64,000 bases of DNA. It comes from Fratercula arctica (Eukaryota > Chordata > Aves > Charadriiformes > Alcidae). The position numbers and the translations under genes were made by a program. The notes beneath the pieces were generated by a model. That model saw nothing but the letters and a program-made list of their open reading frames with translations, was not told the DNA's origin and did no database searches. Each line of letters opens with the position of its first letter. Within the stretch, counting starts at the first letter, position 1. Below are positions 39,871 through 53,300 of this stretch, piece after piece. Location: contig CANTUZ010000005.1 in the NCBI GenBank assembly GCA_947846985.1, positions 11,960,001 to 12,024,000 of the forward strand. Reading direction: 5' to 3'.

Positions 39871-42800
39871 CTGGTACCTGCTTTTAGGGCCGATGTGGTT
39901 TGGTTCACAAGGAAAGGGTTCTGTTAGCTTGAAGCAGACCATGAGATTTCATTTGGAATTTCCAAGAAGTTGGTAGCGAAATTTTTAACTCTTAGGTTTC
40001 TTTCCTACTGTGAGTCTGACAAGCAGAAGTCACGGAGTGAGGTGTACTAGCGATTCTCTGAGAAATTGCTCTCCTGTGATTCTGGTTATCAGCATAACAA
40101 CGGTACTTTTGGAAAGGAGCATGACGAAGGAAATAGCTTGTAGTTAGCTGTAGTTCTGTCCTGCAGATGCCTACCAAGGAAGGATCTGGAACAGCAGCTT
40201 GTTGACTGAAAATCCAACATTTTACTCCAGTCTGGTTTTGTTTGGGGGCAAAGCTAAGTATAATTAATGTGGCTTTGAGTTAAATTTAGCTCTGCAAATG
40301 CTCTTTTGTGGTTTTGCTACACTTAATTTATGTCACAGACCAACGTAATACGTACAATGCTCAGTGAAATAGGTTTTCCCATGTAGTAGTCTTATTGTAA
40401 GTAGAGGTTCGGTGTAGGAGAAATCTCCCTTTACCTTGAAGCAGCGTGAGGCCAGCAGGTGTCTACCACAGAACAGTAAGGTTTCCAAAACCCACAGCAG
40501 GAGACTACAGACCCCACCGGTCACCTGCTGCACTGGGGTACTGCCACCCCTGCGCTCCTAGGGAGGATCTGGTCCTAGAGGGGCCATGTGGGGACCCAGC
40601 TTTGTGCTTTGGGGAGAATCAGCTGTGCAAAATAGTACAAAACACTTAAGTAGTTTATTGTACAATGTAATAATCCTTCTTAGTCTTTTTATTCATACAC
40701 AAATTAGGAGGCTGCTAACAGCAACAACTGTTGTTGTTTTAGAACAATCAAAAGGATGTTGTAAAATGATTTTACTTAAAAGAGCCCTGAAAGAAGATTT
40801 TTATTTATGTTGCAAATATTCAGTGACTTATAGTTACAAGCGACTGATGTGCCTAGTTTTTGTATTAATTCTAAACAGCAAAGCAGAAGGCTTTTTTTCC
40901 TTAGGTCTGTGTCCTGCAGATACGTTAGAGGATAATCTACTTCAGATAATAAAATAAAGGCTCGGAGACAGGCAGAAAATGCAGGGGAAAATCTGTGACA
41001 TAATCTGCCTTTCGTGATGAAAGCAGCTTAGCCTCACAGCCTAGTGATACCTCGGCAGCCTGGAGTTAGCATAGCTATTTTAGCTATTCACTGTTGTACT
41101 CGAAGGTCATTTAAACAAGCTGCGTTTAGAGTTGCTGGTTTTACTTTCCTGCCTTACCCACCTGATGAGCTGTTACTCAGAAAAGCTGAGTCTCTTCTAC
41201 TTGGCCTGTGGGTACCTGTAAGGCCTAAGTTTATATGTGAGCCTTCACAGTATGATGGAAGGCCCCAGAAATCAAGCCCTAATGAATGAAAACGGGGGGG
41301 AGGTATCGTACTATTTGCACAATTAAGCAATGTGCCTTTCCGTATCACAGTATTGACTGTTTCATCTCCTGCCAAGGTTTACAGCCTGCCTTGTGCAAGG
41401 GGCACAGTACGAAGTTGGCAGTGTTCTTTGTCATAGACGAAATGAAGCTCACTCGGTCAGGCACAGTAAGGCTTCCCACGCAGCTGGGACAGTTGAATTG
41501 GCATTAATGAAAGCAATTTTCTGCTTTTTAAACAGCTTCATTTATTTATTTATTTGTTGCTAGTCTAGACAGTTTTTTTAAGACTTAAGTGTTCATGGTA
41601 AAAAAATCTTTGTGTATGGTTACTTCTAATGTCCCTCCTCATTTCCATCTTTCCTTTTAAAAATGTCATTAGCACTAAAAGTACATTCAGTGATGAAAAT
41701 GTATCAGGTGATACTTTTCTTTGCCCTTTTCTTGGGGACCAGAAGAGCAGAAGAAAGTGAGCACAGTATTCCAGCCTGAGACACATTTTGATTTTCTTTG
41801 TAGAGCTTTGTGAACTTTGCAATTTATTCATGAACACAGGCAGGATTGAAGCTGCAGTTTTTGCATGAGGTCACAGTATACAGACTCTTCATTTAAATTC
41901 TAGATGCTGACTTTTTTTCTCTGAGTGTCATTTGCTGTCACCCCGCAAACAGCGGAGCCACTACTTCAAGACATTTGGTGGGCAGGAAAAGTGCCATTTC
42001 TATTAAGGTACATGTGTTTCTCCACTTGCCTTGGAAGGCTTAAAAACGCTTCAGGAAAGAAATTTTGTTTTAGGATACAATTGGGTTGGATAAGATTTCA
42101 TGAGCTTCTGACAGTTTCTACAGAGAAACCAACAGTAAAGATTGAAACAAATCAGTTGAAGTGATAGACTTTGTCACTTGAAATACACCCTCTACAGCTA
42201 ATGAAAAATGATTTTACTTTTTGTAGGCTATTGTATCTAAGGATTTGCTTTGATTTTGATGCTGCCCATTTAAAATATCAGAAATTCTTTTCCTCAGCTC
42301 AACAGGCTTAACTTGGTTTAAGAGGGGAAATACTACCGAACGTGCCAGGGTGGGAACACTGAGTAACTTCCCTTCGTTCTCCACGGGACTGAGCTGTGCA
42401 CCAGTCTGCACCTCTCACCCCTATCCACTCAATAACCACACCAAAGTCCCTCATCTACTAAAGCAGTTAGCACAAACTTAAAGTGAAATGTGACACTTTC
42501 ACTTTTTATAAGAAGAGAAAAGCTCAACTATCGATGACAGAAATGGCCAACAAAAAATGGTAGAGGTGCTCTCTTCTCTTTGTTTTCTTTGGTGGCTATC
42601 AATCAGTCATGTCTGCATCATCAGTATTCTAGCTGACTCATCCTCCATTAATACACTGTTGTGAAGTTGGCTGTTAAGTCAGATAAGTCATTTGAAGAAA
42701 AGGAAATCACAGCATAGACATCAGATGTCTGAAAATTTATTCATATTATCATAAAGTGCCACTGGTTCTTTCAAATACTAAATGTATGGCTACTAAGCCT

Positions 42801-44014
42801 GGCAGAGATTTCATTTGTTACAGAGTAGTTTAATAAAATAATGCTACAGAGCATGAAAGTTGGCCATGTATAGTATTTGCCTGTTCTGTAATTATAGACT
42901 GTATATGACATGAAAACCTGAGGCAAAACCTCTGCAAACTGTAATAGTGTCTGGGTTTTACTCTGAAAAATGACTAATTCTAACCTGGGAAAGGACTACA
43001 GAAGCATCCACTGGGTAGCTCAAGTGGCAGAGCTTGGTAAGAGAACTGCTTACCACTAAAATTGCAACACTAAGCGTTCTGTATATGGAAATGCACAATA
43101 TACCTGCAAGCAGTAAGCCTTCGAGATGGAGTTCTCTGATGGCAATATGTCACAATCTCAGCTGTACGACAATTCCCAAAGCCACGTGAGACTAAAACCT
43201 GAAGAAAATTGCCTGGGCGAGTGCTGTGCATCTGTGCCGAGTTTCTCTTGCACTTCTGTCTTTAAACAAAGTAAAATTCTTTTCCTTGTTTTGGTATTTA
43301 TTTTGAGGTCCTTTGCTGCACTGCAGAGGTTTTTCTAACTAGTCACTGTACTCCAGAGAGCTAGTGCTGCTCATCTCATGGGTCGCCACATTGCGTTCCT
43401 AACTAATTCACAAGTTTAATAATACGCATAATAAGACTTTTACAGTGTAATTATTATACACCAAGCACTGAGAGGTTAGGAAGTCAAGTGGGAGGTTAGA
43501 ACTGCTGCTGCGGGAAACACTGCTAATACGACTAGGTGAAACCTTCAGAGCTTCCCTTTTGACACTGGTGGCAGAGAGTCATGACAGACTGTGGGATGTC
43601 CTAGGCTATTACTTCAACTTTAATTTGCACATTAATTTCAGCGTGTTTAGTCCATTGTAATTTAAGCCTCTAAGTGGGTTTTTTATAGCTTGGCTTCAGC
43701 TACTCTGCTAGCCTAGACTAAATCTAACGGCAGGTAGCCCACCTTCCCATAAAACCTGGGGGGATTTTAAAAATCTCAGTCTGAAGCATCTTTCACTGTT
43801 TTACATTCAGTGAGTCCTACCGGATCTTTAGCTTCCAGCTTCACCTCAGTCTTGACAAGATGTTCCACCTGTGTTCTGACTGCAGCCTTTGTAGAGTCAA
43901 ATCAACATATGTTTTCATTTAGAACAGTGTATTGATGCTTCTTGTTATATATCATCTATAAACTGTATCACATGCAAAGAAAGAGGGGGAAAGACTCTCT
44001 TGGATCCTGACAGT

Positions 44015-44078
44015 TCATCTGATTTCGGTGGAATTACATCAGACTTACTTTAGGTTTGCTGTGAATGACTGAAGTCCC
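44015..44078 (+). repeat. Ancient amniote repeat relic
   Basis: The segment 'ctgatttcggtggaattaca' followed by 'cagacttactttagg' resembles the recalled archosaur/turtle repeat phrase 'tgatttcagtggagttacaccagatttacactgg'. A second phrase at about 44588-44610 ('gattgctttcagtggagcca') is of the same style. The family is not assigned. Confidence 0.4.
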
Positions 44079-45104
44079 ATTTTTCTTGCTATGGGATTTA
44101 CTCCTTTGCATGTTGTAGAAGCAGAACTACAAAATCACTACATTTGCTGAGACTTTTTAAGACATTAAGAGCAGTTTGGTTTGCATTTTAGTTTGTTCTT
44201 CTCTCAAAGGTGCTTGCAAGAAGGTCGCTTCATAAACTTAAGTTGGACTGATGAACTCTTGTGGGTGTTTTGTTTTGCTGGGAAAAATAAGTACGTTCCT
44301 GCTGGTAGCCTAAACAAACAAACAAACAGAAGATAATCAGACTTTCACTAACCAGCTGAGGTTGAAATGTGCTGCTTTTTTATTTTCCCTTTCTGTACAT
44401 AATGCCTTATTTTTAATGTCACTATTTTATTGTCTTCAGCACCAAAATAACTAATTTTTAGACAATTTTCCCTGTACTTTGCGTATGTTGGTGTCAATGT
44501 GGTACCTCTGGAAAGCTTAAATCAATTGTACACATGATCCTAAGAAGAATGGGTGAGATCTGGCTGATCTAAAATTAGAAACAGGTTGTGATTGCTTTCA
44601 GTGGAGCCAGGAGAGGCAGCAGGCATAGGGACTAAGTGATATCTTTAAGGAGCTGGGAGTTCTTCTCAAAGTTGTACATGTAACTACCTTACTTCGTCTC
44701 CTTCACAAAATGCCGGAAGTGCACAGCATTTGTGGAAGCCAAGAGGAATTAAGGACCTCTTTATCCATAGTGATTGCTCACTACCATACAGGATTAAAGA
44801 TGACTGGACTGCATTTAAAAAGAAAAAAAAAAAAAAAAACCACACAAAAAAGAACCCCCAAACCCTTGAGATCAAGATGTTAGTAGAGTATCTTAATTAA
44901 GGTGTGGCACTTGCTTGTAATTTGCCTGACTTGACTTCTTGCAGACACAAAATGTTATCAAATTCAGTGTAGAAAATGGTAATAATAGTAGAAATAACAC
45001 AATTTATTTATTTTAACAAACATTCAGAAGGTTATACCACTAGGAAAAACATACATTTTTTCTGAGAAGTGGTGAGCTACCTGACTCATCCCTGGCACTA
45101 CATT

Positions 45105-46250
45105 ATTTTATTGTTAGGCTTATTATTGTAGTTGTAGGCATCCCAGTAATGACCCAGAAATCTATTATACTAAGTGCTCTACAGCCTCATAATAAAAAGT
45201 ACGCCCTTGATTTGAAGAGCTAAATTCTACAAAGAGAATATTGGGAAGAGGAGATTGTGGCAGTGAGGAGAAGGGAATGCGATGAGGTACTGACATAGCA
45301 TGCTTGGGTAATGCTTTTGGTACATCAGCAAAATTATTGTTTGATAGATAAATATTTTATAATCTTTGAGACATCTGAGCAAGAGGGAAATTCCGTGGAA
45401 TGTGCAGAGGAAGATAAGTTCCTCGGTAGATGCCACCTGTACTTCTCCTAGCTTCCAGGAATATTTGCTTGTAAAATGTGACCAATGAAGGTTAGCATCC
45501 TGATGTAACTAGGAGCTGGAAGATAACCTGTTTATACTTGCTAGGCTGATAAGTGAAAAGAGGAGGGGCTGAGAAGGGCTTTGAAAATAAAGACAAACAG
45601 TTTATGCAGCATGTAAAACACAACAAGTGCGAGGATATTGCCTTCCTGAAAGGCAACCTGAAAACCAAATTTTCAGAAGCATTCAGGATGGATTTGAAGA
45701 GGGCATGAGCGTTGGTACCAGTGAGGAAGCCAGCAAGGGTCAACTTTGAGTGGAAAAGCTGTGTTTTAGAGATTCTGCAGGGCGGGAAAAAAAAGGCTGT
45801 ATAACAAGATTTGATGACTTTGGAAGAGGTTCGAGATGAAGATGTGCATTATAGAAATGCACGATTACCTGGATGTGACTATGCCCACAGTAACGTGAAG
45901 CGCTTGGGTCTAGCTGTGAAAAGGTAAAACATCTGCTTTTAAACCTGTTGATGCTGAGCTACCAAAAGCTTATACACAGCTGGCAATGAAATAGCTCAGA
46001 TTTTAATTTGGCCAGGAGGAATCAACTCTGGTGTCGAGGATGGACCAGAGCATCAGCATATGGGGACAATGGCTGAGTTTGTTTGCAGGTGGGTATGTGT
46101 TGAAGGAGAAGAAAACAGGGTAAGACAGACGTGGGGTTCTGTAGGAATCCACAAAGAAAACCGTGAAGGGTAAAGAGGGATTTGTGGGAGAGGGAAAAGG
46201 AAAATTCAGACAGGCAAAGTCACAGAAGCCATAAGACAGCATGCTTTTTA
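45105..46250 (-). mobile_element. Ancient L2/CR1-superfamily LINE relic
   Basis: Read on the minus strand, this is the 3' half of an old LINE: a decayed reverse transcriptase followed by a 3' UTR that ends near 45105. On the + strand the landmarks in order are a TTATTA-type end with 'gtaggcatcccagtaatgac' and 'tactaagtgctctacagcc' (45118-45186), 'gaagagctaaattctacaaa' (about 45214), 'ggggctgagaagggctttga' and following bases (about 45566-45606), 'gaagcattcaggatgga' (about 45677), 'ttagagattctgcagg' (about 45766), 'gaggttcgagatgaagatg' (about 45826) and an RT active-site remnant at 46049-46060. Open minus-strand segments of 83 codons (45492-45743) and 79 codons (46003-46242) are what remains of the RT frame. 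Landmarks are matched to a recalled amniote LINE consensus; the exact family name is not certain. Confidence 0.65.
45492..46242 (-). pseudogene. Decayed LINE reverse transcriptase
   Basis: This is the reverse transcriptase portion of the minus-strand LINE relic. The active-site box expected as YADD reads Y-A-D-A on the minus strand at 46060-46049 (tatgctgatgct), so the second catalytic aspartate is lost. That box lies in a different frame from the surrounding 79-codon open stretch, so at least one frameshift is present. The region around 46125-46150 aligns at base level with the V-P-Q-G box of such enzymes only if an indel is allowed. It is clearly inactive and much older than the CR1 copy at 5590-7691. 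Confidence 0.55.
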
Positions 46251-47241
46251 AAAAAGAGGACAGTTGTCTCTGCCAGAATGGTTCTGATTTTTATTTGTTT
46301 ACTGCCTTTTATTTTTTTGCCTTGGAAAAGTTGTAGAGATCTTGTGCAGAGATAAGAGCAAAACCAAGAGAACCTTTAGGAAGTGAATCAAATAAAATTT
46401 TAATTTATCCAGGTCTTGTTAATTCTGTGGTTACCAGCATTAGGAAAACTATGGAATTAAGTACTGAAAGCATATGTAAAAACAATTGACAGTTCTATTC
46501 CATTTAAAAAGTGGAGCTTAAGTAAGAGGATTTTTCTTTGCTTGTTTTAAATAAAACCAAAGCAGAATACCAAAGTAGGCAACAGCAGAATTAGATATTC
46601 CACTGCAATATAGGTTCATGAATTTAAATTAAAAAGTTTGCCATTGAGTTCCTCTGTTTTCTATTAAAATAATACAATAACATTTTGGTGTCTTTAAGCC
46701 TGTATTTATAGCATCACACTATATTATTTAAAGTTTCTGAGTGCCTTGGCTTTATTGCTATCAAATATTCTTGCTTTAGAGTTCAGAAGTTAATTAGTGC
46801 ATGGGCATGAAGAAGAGCAAGTAGGTCAGATAGATCATCAGTATGCTGGTGGGTTAATTCAGTACATATAAATCTAAACACTGAAGTGAAATAGTGAGTA
46901 GTTTCCTTCTTACACACTTTATAATTTAAGTCTAAATTACGGTGTTGCTACGCTTGGTGTACTAGCTCTTGGTCAGCTCATCAGTAAGACAGGTTTCATA
47001 GTGAATAGATCCTCAGCATGGATATGGTTATAATTGTTTTAAAGTTGTATCACCAGGCTGCACCAGCTGAAAACCTACCTCAGAAAAATAACATGAATCT
47101 TGTAAGGGTTGACCTGTCCACAGGGGTAACTTTCTGTAATTCTCAGCCTGTGTTCTTATGCTTGTACTTCTTCAGCAGTACTTTTTTTAGGGCAGCACGG
47201 GACACAGTGATGCTGTTGATTGTGGCTACAGGACAACACAG

Positions 47242-47340
47242 CCCCTCCCTCTCCCTCTCCCTCTCCCTCTCCCTCTCCCTCTCCCTCTCCCTCTCCCTCT
47301 CCCTCTCCCTCTCCCTCTCCCTCTCCCTCTCCCTCTCCCT

Positions 47341-47375
<35 letters not shown>

Positions 47376-47390
47376 CCTCCCCCCTCTCTG
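47242..47390 (+). repeat. (CTCCCT)18 plus (CT)11 microsatellite
   Basis: Eighteen perfect ctccct units run from 47245 to 47352, followed by eleven CT units (47353-47374) and an impure C/T tail to about 47390. One strand is pure pyrimidine over about 145 bases. Two long Ser/Leu- or Ser/Pro-repeat ORFs across it are artefacts of the repeat. Such arrays are usually length-polymorphic and can form triplex DNA. Confidence 0.97.
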
Positions 47391-50300
47391 TCCCTACATG
47401 AACAGGAAATGGAAATACACTTGATTTTTATCTAGTAATGTATTTGTTTGTGTTACTCATAATGAACATGGATTCTGTCGAGTTTTCTTATCAGGGTTGG
47501 AAAGTTCTTTCATTCAGATGTGTTTATGTAACAAGAAACGCTGGAATAAAGGTCAGGAACAATATAAATAGCCAAGTAACAGCAATGTTAGCGAAGTCTG
47601 GATTTACTGGAATCCACCAGACTGTGCTCTTTAGCTGGAGTTGTAGTCAAGTATGAATCTGCACTGAGACTTGGGACCTAATATGTTAATATATGACTCC
47701 TGACAATGAGTGACTTCATGGATTAATATGAAGAAAAATACGGTTCAAGGATGGAATAAAGTAGTGGTGAATCAGGTTTCTTATCCCTCATAGTTATTAT
47801 GCCAAAAGCAGGGTAGCAAATAAATACTGCTGGTGGTGAGCATTAAGTTTGCTCATTATAAATGCAGAGTCATGTACCAGTCTCCAGCGTGATTTCACCT
47901 GGGAACATTGCCGTAAGGATTACAAATGGCTTTCAGCCTGAAAATTGGTGTGTATTGCTTTAAACTTCCAGTGGGGAGTTGGCAATTTATCCTTCAGATA
48001 ATCATCTTGTGTTAAGTTGAACATCTTACTGTAACTTTTTGCTACATGATAAACCAGCTCCTATGAATAATTTACCACAACTGGCAACCCACATGAGCTC
48101 CAAAGTCTTTATCAACTCTGGTGGCTTTTCAAAGTTTTAATACTAAACTTGGAGCGAAAAATCTCATTGCGCTTAAAGTCAGTGGAATTTCAGTGTTAAT
48201 CGCTATGGGAATCACAATTTGACCTTTTAGGGCAAACCTCATGAATAGAAACTCCATCACATCATTGTGAGGACAAAGGCATGTATTTGTGTCCAGGTAA
48301 GCAGAGCTCATTTATCTTCCCTTGTACTCTACAGCGTCACGGTTTTTTGGTGCAGATTTTATTTCATGTAGTTGTTTGAAAAATTTTACTGGGAAAAAAA
48401 AACTATTTGAGTTACCTGGGCCTTCCCTGCTCTCATGGCAGGTTTAGGATGTGTTCTGTGCTGCACCACTGCAACGCAGCACATGAGATGTGAGTATCCC
48501 ACCAAAATTATCGTTCTAGCCCTACAGAAAACCTTCCATAGCAATCGAGTTGGTAATTTTCTAGAAAGACCAGAGACACATTTCAGTTGGCCAGGCCCCG
48601 ACTGCCTTGGCTGAGCTGTACCAGTGGTGTCTGTCCCAAGCTCTGGGTCTGTTCTGTCTGGCTGGCCTGAGCTCGCTGCCATCGTGAGGGAACGGAAGTA
48701 CTAATGGGATTTTGTGAATTGTGCTTAGCATCATCCCCCCCGTGTAAACAAAGGTACCAAATCTTGTCAGATTATCTCTAACACCAGGAAAGAAGTATCT
48801 GCTTGGTCCAATGGCAAATAAAGGGTGACGCTGCTTCTGCTTTGTTCTGGAGTTGACCTGAGTAGTAGTACTATATACAATTTTTGTTTTTATCGCAATA
48901 TTGTATTGTAAGTTTTCCTGATAGTCAAGCAAATTTTTGGAAAAAGTTAGGCTTAGAATATTAAATAGAAAAAAACAACATACAGCAAATTAGTTCATCT
49001 GAAATGCAGGTGGGGAAAATATTTAGGACACCAAATTTTCTCTGATGTTTCCTAGTCATTATGAAGCTCTCAACTGCCACTCATTTGTGTTTCCATCTTT
49101 TATCTGTCTTTTTAGGACAAATAAATTTTGTTCTTAAAAAAAAAATTTGTTTAGAACAAATAACAAATATGCCATTACTAAACCTCACTTTTTCACCTTA
49201 TGAAGATTTTTGTGAACCGTTTTTCTAGTTTTATTAATGCAATACCAATCTCACTTTGCATGTCTTATATTTTGTCTTAATGTGAATAATCAGATTATTA
49301 CATGGAGCAAACGGGAAATGAAGCAATGGCCTTAGAAAGGACACCTCTAGGAAAATAAATTCAAGATAGCTAAGGAGTAATTGGTCCTTTAGTTGGAAGA
49401 TGCACTTTTATAGGCACAGGGAAATTTGCAGGCCAGGTTTCTCAGCAGCTCTGCAAAAAATTGGAGACGGTTCACCAAAAAAAGCTCACCTTTTACTGTC
49501 CAGAGGAAGACTAGTTATGAAGGTGATGAGTTATGAGGCTGTTCTTTGAGAACACAAGAGAGACTGAAACAGAAACCTTGTGGCAGAGAACTATGTCAAG
49601 CTTCGAAGGGAACCAATAGGCTTTTCGTCAGACCCAGGTATGAAGCTTTTGTTACTTTAATCATTTGCTTGCTGCAAATCATTAGATTAGTAACACCAGG
49701 TTTTGTTTTGAACAACTTCTTTTGGTATCACTTGAATCTGCTGTGAGCCCCAGGCTTCTGGAGGAAGTTTCGTGAGGACATTGAACGCAGCTGGACCTGG
49801 AATGAGGGCAGGGAAAGCAGGCAGCAAGTGGCAGCCTCTGGAACCAGCCTGTCAGCGTGTGTGAACACGCTCATCCACCCTTGAAAAGCACCTGGTGGGA
49901 GTGTGGCTGAAGGCGGTGTGGCAGTGCCTAAGGCTCAGGCCCCATGTTGACTCTGACACTTTGCAGATCACAAATCCTGCACACTTTTTTACAGAGTTTC
50001 TAACGGACGGTAATGCTGAATCCTTGTAGTTTCACTTTTTGTGAAGGTAAGTGCCTTTTGTTGAACCTAACTGATTTCCTGAACCAAGGTGCTCTCTTCC
50101 AGTTGCCCAGGAGACATCGTTGTGCATCAATACTCTTATAGTGAAAGAAATAGATGGTAAAGTGCTGTGGGCTAGAACAGACTCAGGAAACACAAGGAGG
50201 CTTATTTTGTTACAGAATACGGGAGCTGGGTTTTTTTGATCATGTGCTTCGGTACTAACATCCAGGCAGTATTTTTCTGGTGGAAATTCAGTATCTCCTC

Positions 50301-53300
50301 TGGGCGGGACTATGTATGTGATGGTGATGTAAAAATGTGTGGCTGTGGTTTGCTACGGCTGTGTCTTCAATGGAAGTGCAAAGGAACTTTGAATGAAGGC
50401 TGTAAATCAGCATAGAGCAAGTGTCTTGACTTCAGCGGAGGTAAGCAAAGGTTTGGCTGTTGAGCCTCCAGGCCGTTGAAGAAGGACTGCTGTGACATTT
50501 GCTGTTGTAACAGAAATGGAAGGTCCAAGTTCTCAGTAAAATTTTCAAAGTTATCCTAATGACTTGATAGTCCATATTCAATATTCAGTCATTTGGACTT
50601 CCAAGAAAGTACTAGAGTGATTGTTCAAAAATAACTTTTCTAAATTACTGCAAGATTTCTATCCTGTTGTGTTAGTTGACAATGATGTTGCAATATCGTA
50701 GGGACAAATGTACTGGTAAAATGTGTTTTGCCTGTATCTTCTGAAGTGTTGTAAACAACAGTGCCTCAGTTGTCCATTTTGTGCTGCAGTGGAGTGCAAA
50801 ACAGGTAGTGTATTTGTTGATGCTTGTTAAAAGCATCCTCTTGAAGAGGTACTGCTGTGGGCATTTATCTTATCTCATTAACAACTTATTTAAATCACAA
50901 CTACAAACTAGTTTTTATAGGGCTACATATAAGATGATAAAACATAAGTATGGTTTTAATCTGCAAGTTTGTATTTTGCCTGCAGGTCAATTTAAAATAT
51001 GATCAATAAAAAGTCATATATGTGCATACCTAACAAGTAATTATGAGATGGTAAGTCAGTTCATGTAACTCAGCTGGTTAATCTCCTACTGCCCACTCCA
51101 GAAAGGTGATTTGTGTACCATCTTTAAACTAAAAAAAAAAACCAAAACAATGACCAAACTACAAAAAAATTCATTCTGGGGTTGGGGGAAAGGAGCCAGG
51201 GACTGTCCATAGGCTTTAAGGAAACTTTTCTGACCACGTGCAACACAAACCATTACCTCGCTGTCTGCTAGCGTGCTGCTCAGGTAGACTTTGTAGAGGG
51301 TCTGTGCTTTTGATGTGATACCTCCATTAGGAAAACACCGTAGTCAGACTAACCAGGTTGTGCAATGTTTTCGATTCTGGAATAAGATATGGTATTATTG
51401 GATAAGCTACTACACTATTTATTATAATTAATATCGAGAATAATTAAATAATATCCATATTACTGGGTAAGCAAAGCACCGTCCTGAAGGAGCCTAATTA
51501 GAAGGACTAACTGCCACCTACCACAGTCGGTTTCAGTTTGAACTTATTTTTACATGCTGCTTAGGAGCTGAAAGGTGCCTTTCCCAGTACTAGGTGAGAA
51601 TGCAGGATTTCACACCTCTTTTGCTAAACTGGTCCACAATGAAAAATGAAGTGATATTAGCAGGCAGGGTGAGCTCGTTAAAGATAAGCAACAACCTGCT
51701 AATTATGTCTATTAAGCATAATTGCATTTGATTGTTCTATTTCTGCACAGTTTTGCCAACAAACAGAATTGGGTAATTCCCCCAGCCAGAGCCATCATTC
51801 TGCTTCTGCCCAGAAAGATGCTCACGCTGAACTATTGCTGATTTGACATTAAAAAAAAAAAAAAAAAGCTGGTGGAGTTGCAGTATGAATTGGGATTGTT
51901 TTTATCCAGGAAGATGAAAAGATTACCTGGAGCCTTCAGGCCACTCTGTGAAAGGCCGAGGAGACTGAGCTAATAAAAACAGCTCAGCCCTGAGGGTTTG
52001 CAGGTACACCACTTTTTTTTGCACCAGCAACCTGTGCTAGAGTGTGCTCTTCTCAGTTCCAGCCAAGCCTGCTCATTTGTTTTCAGTGACTGATGTGTAT
52101 CTTTAACAAAAAAATGCAATCCCCCCCCTTGATTTTCTTCTAACGTGTTTTCTGTGGTGACAATGTGCTGAAAAAATGGAAGTAACAAATCACTTCCTAT
52201 TAGTAAAAAATGCAAATAACTGACAATTTCACTCTCATTTTTCTAGTAGTAATTTTAGGTAAGAAGCAAACAAGCTGCAACAAAACGTTCATTTGTAGAG
52301 TCAACGTATCCTAACAATTCCCTTTAAAGATCATCTTGACCTTATTGCCTTGCTCCATCACTACTCCAGTCTCGCTCCAAAAAAGGCACCTGGAAAGATC
52401 TTAAATGTATCTAAAATAGTTGCTGTTGGTCCTTCTACAAAGTGCATTCTAATGTTTATTGGTATTCTGAAGCGTCAGTTCTGTTTGCAGGAATGTTAAT
52501 TATCTAACTTACGGCTGGAGTCCGTTGGGGTGGGGTCATGTTAGTCTTTCCACTGTTCTTAGAGTTTACTTCAACCAGTAATAACCAGCCATTTAGGAAA
52601 TGTGCTCTGCTGGGTCCTTTTATTTACCCTTCTCTTCTCCTCTAAGGCATGACTGAACTATTCAACTTTTCTCTATTCAGACTCTTAAAACCTAGACTCG
52701 CCACAGTTCAGCCAGCTCAGATTTCTGTTACCATTTCTGTGGGGTGAAAAAAATGAAATGGATGAAGGGGGTCAAACCTTTGATTCGTATAAACCATTAA
52801 TGGCAACTTCATAACTTTTATGCAACTATGTCGGTTTACATCTGGTGTGGATCTGCCCTGGAAGTGTTCCAGGAGGGTCAGCAGAGGACGTTGTCTTGCG
52901 CAGAAATACCACCATTTCTTTTGATCTGTATTTAATCTCTGCATTGACTGATTTTAGCATTCAAAGTTGGCTTTTTTACATGAAGCTCCCAAATCTCTCC
53001 TCAGTCCTGGTTTGTTCTCTTTCTCTGCTTTCTCTCCTATTTGCAATTAATATTTTATTGGAGTTTTCACAAATAAGAATATGCACATATAAAACAAGCT
53101 ACAACATCACCAAGAAACAGATACCAGGAGATAGTACTATCAATCTCCAGGAACAGAAAGAATTCCCAAACACACACAGTGTAATTTCCAGCTCCCCTTT
53201 TGTTCCAGACACATAGAATGGATACAGTAAGGTGACGGGGATGTTAATTTGGCGCTTCTGCTCTTGTCTGTTGCAACTCTGATACCACTGGAGTTGTCAA

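Noticed and set aside
47018..47435. 127- and 71-codon ORFs rich in Ser-Leu or Ser-Pro
   Set aside because: They are translations of the CTCCCT/CT microsatellite in different frames.
48166..48210. 'aaagtcagtggaatttcagt' resembling an old LINE tail
   Set aside because: Too short and without the flanking inverse motif needed to call a repeat.
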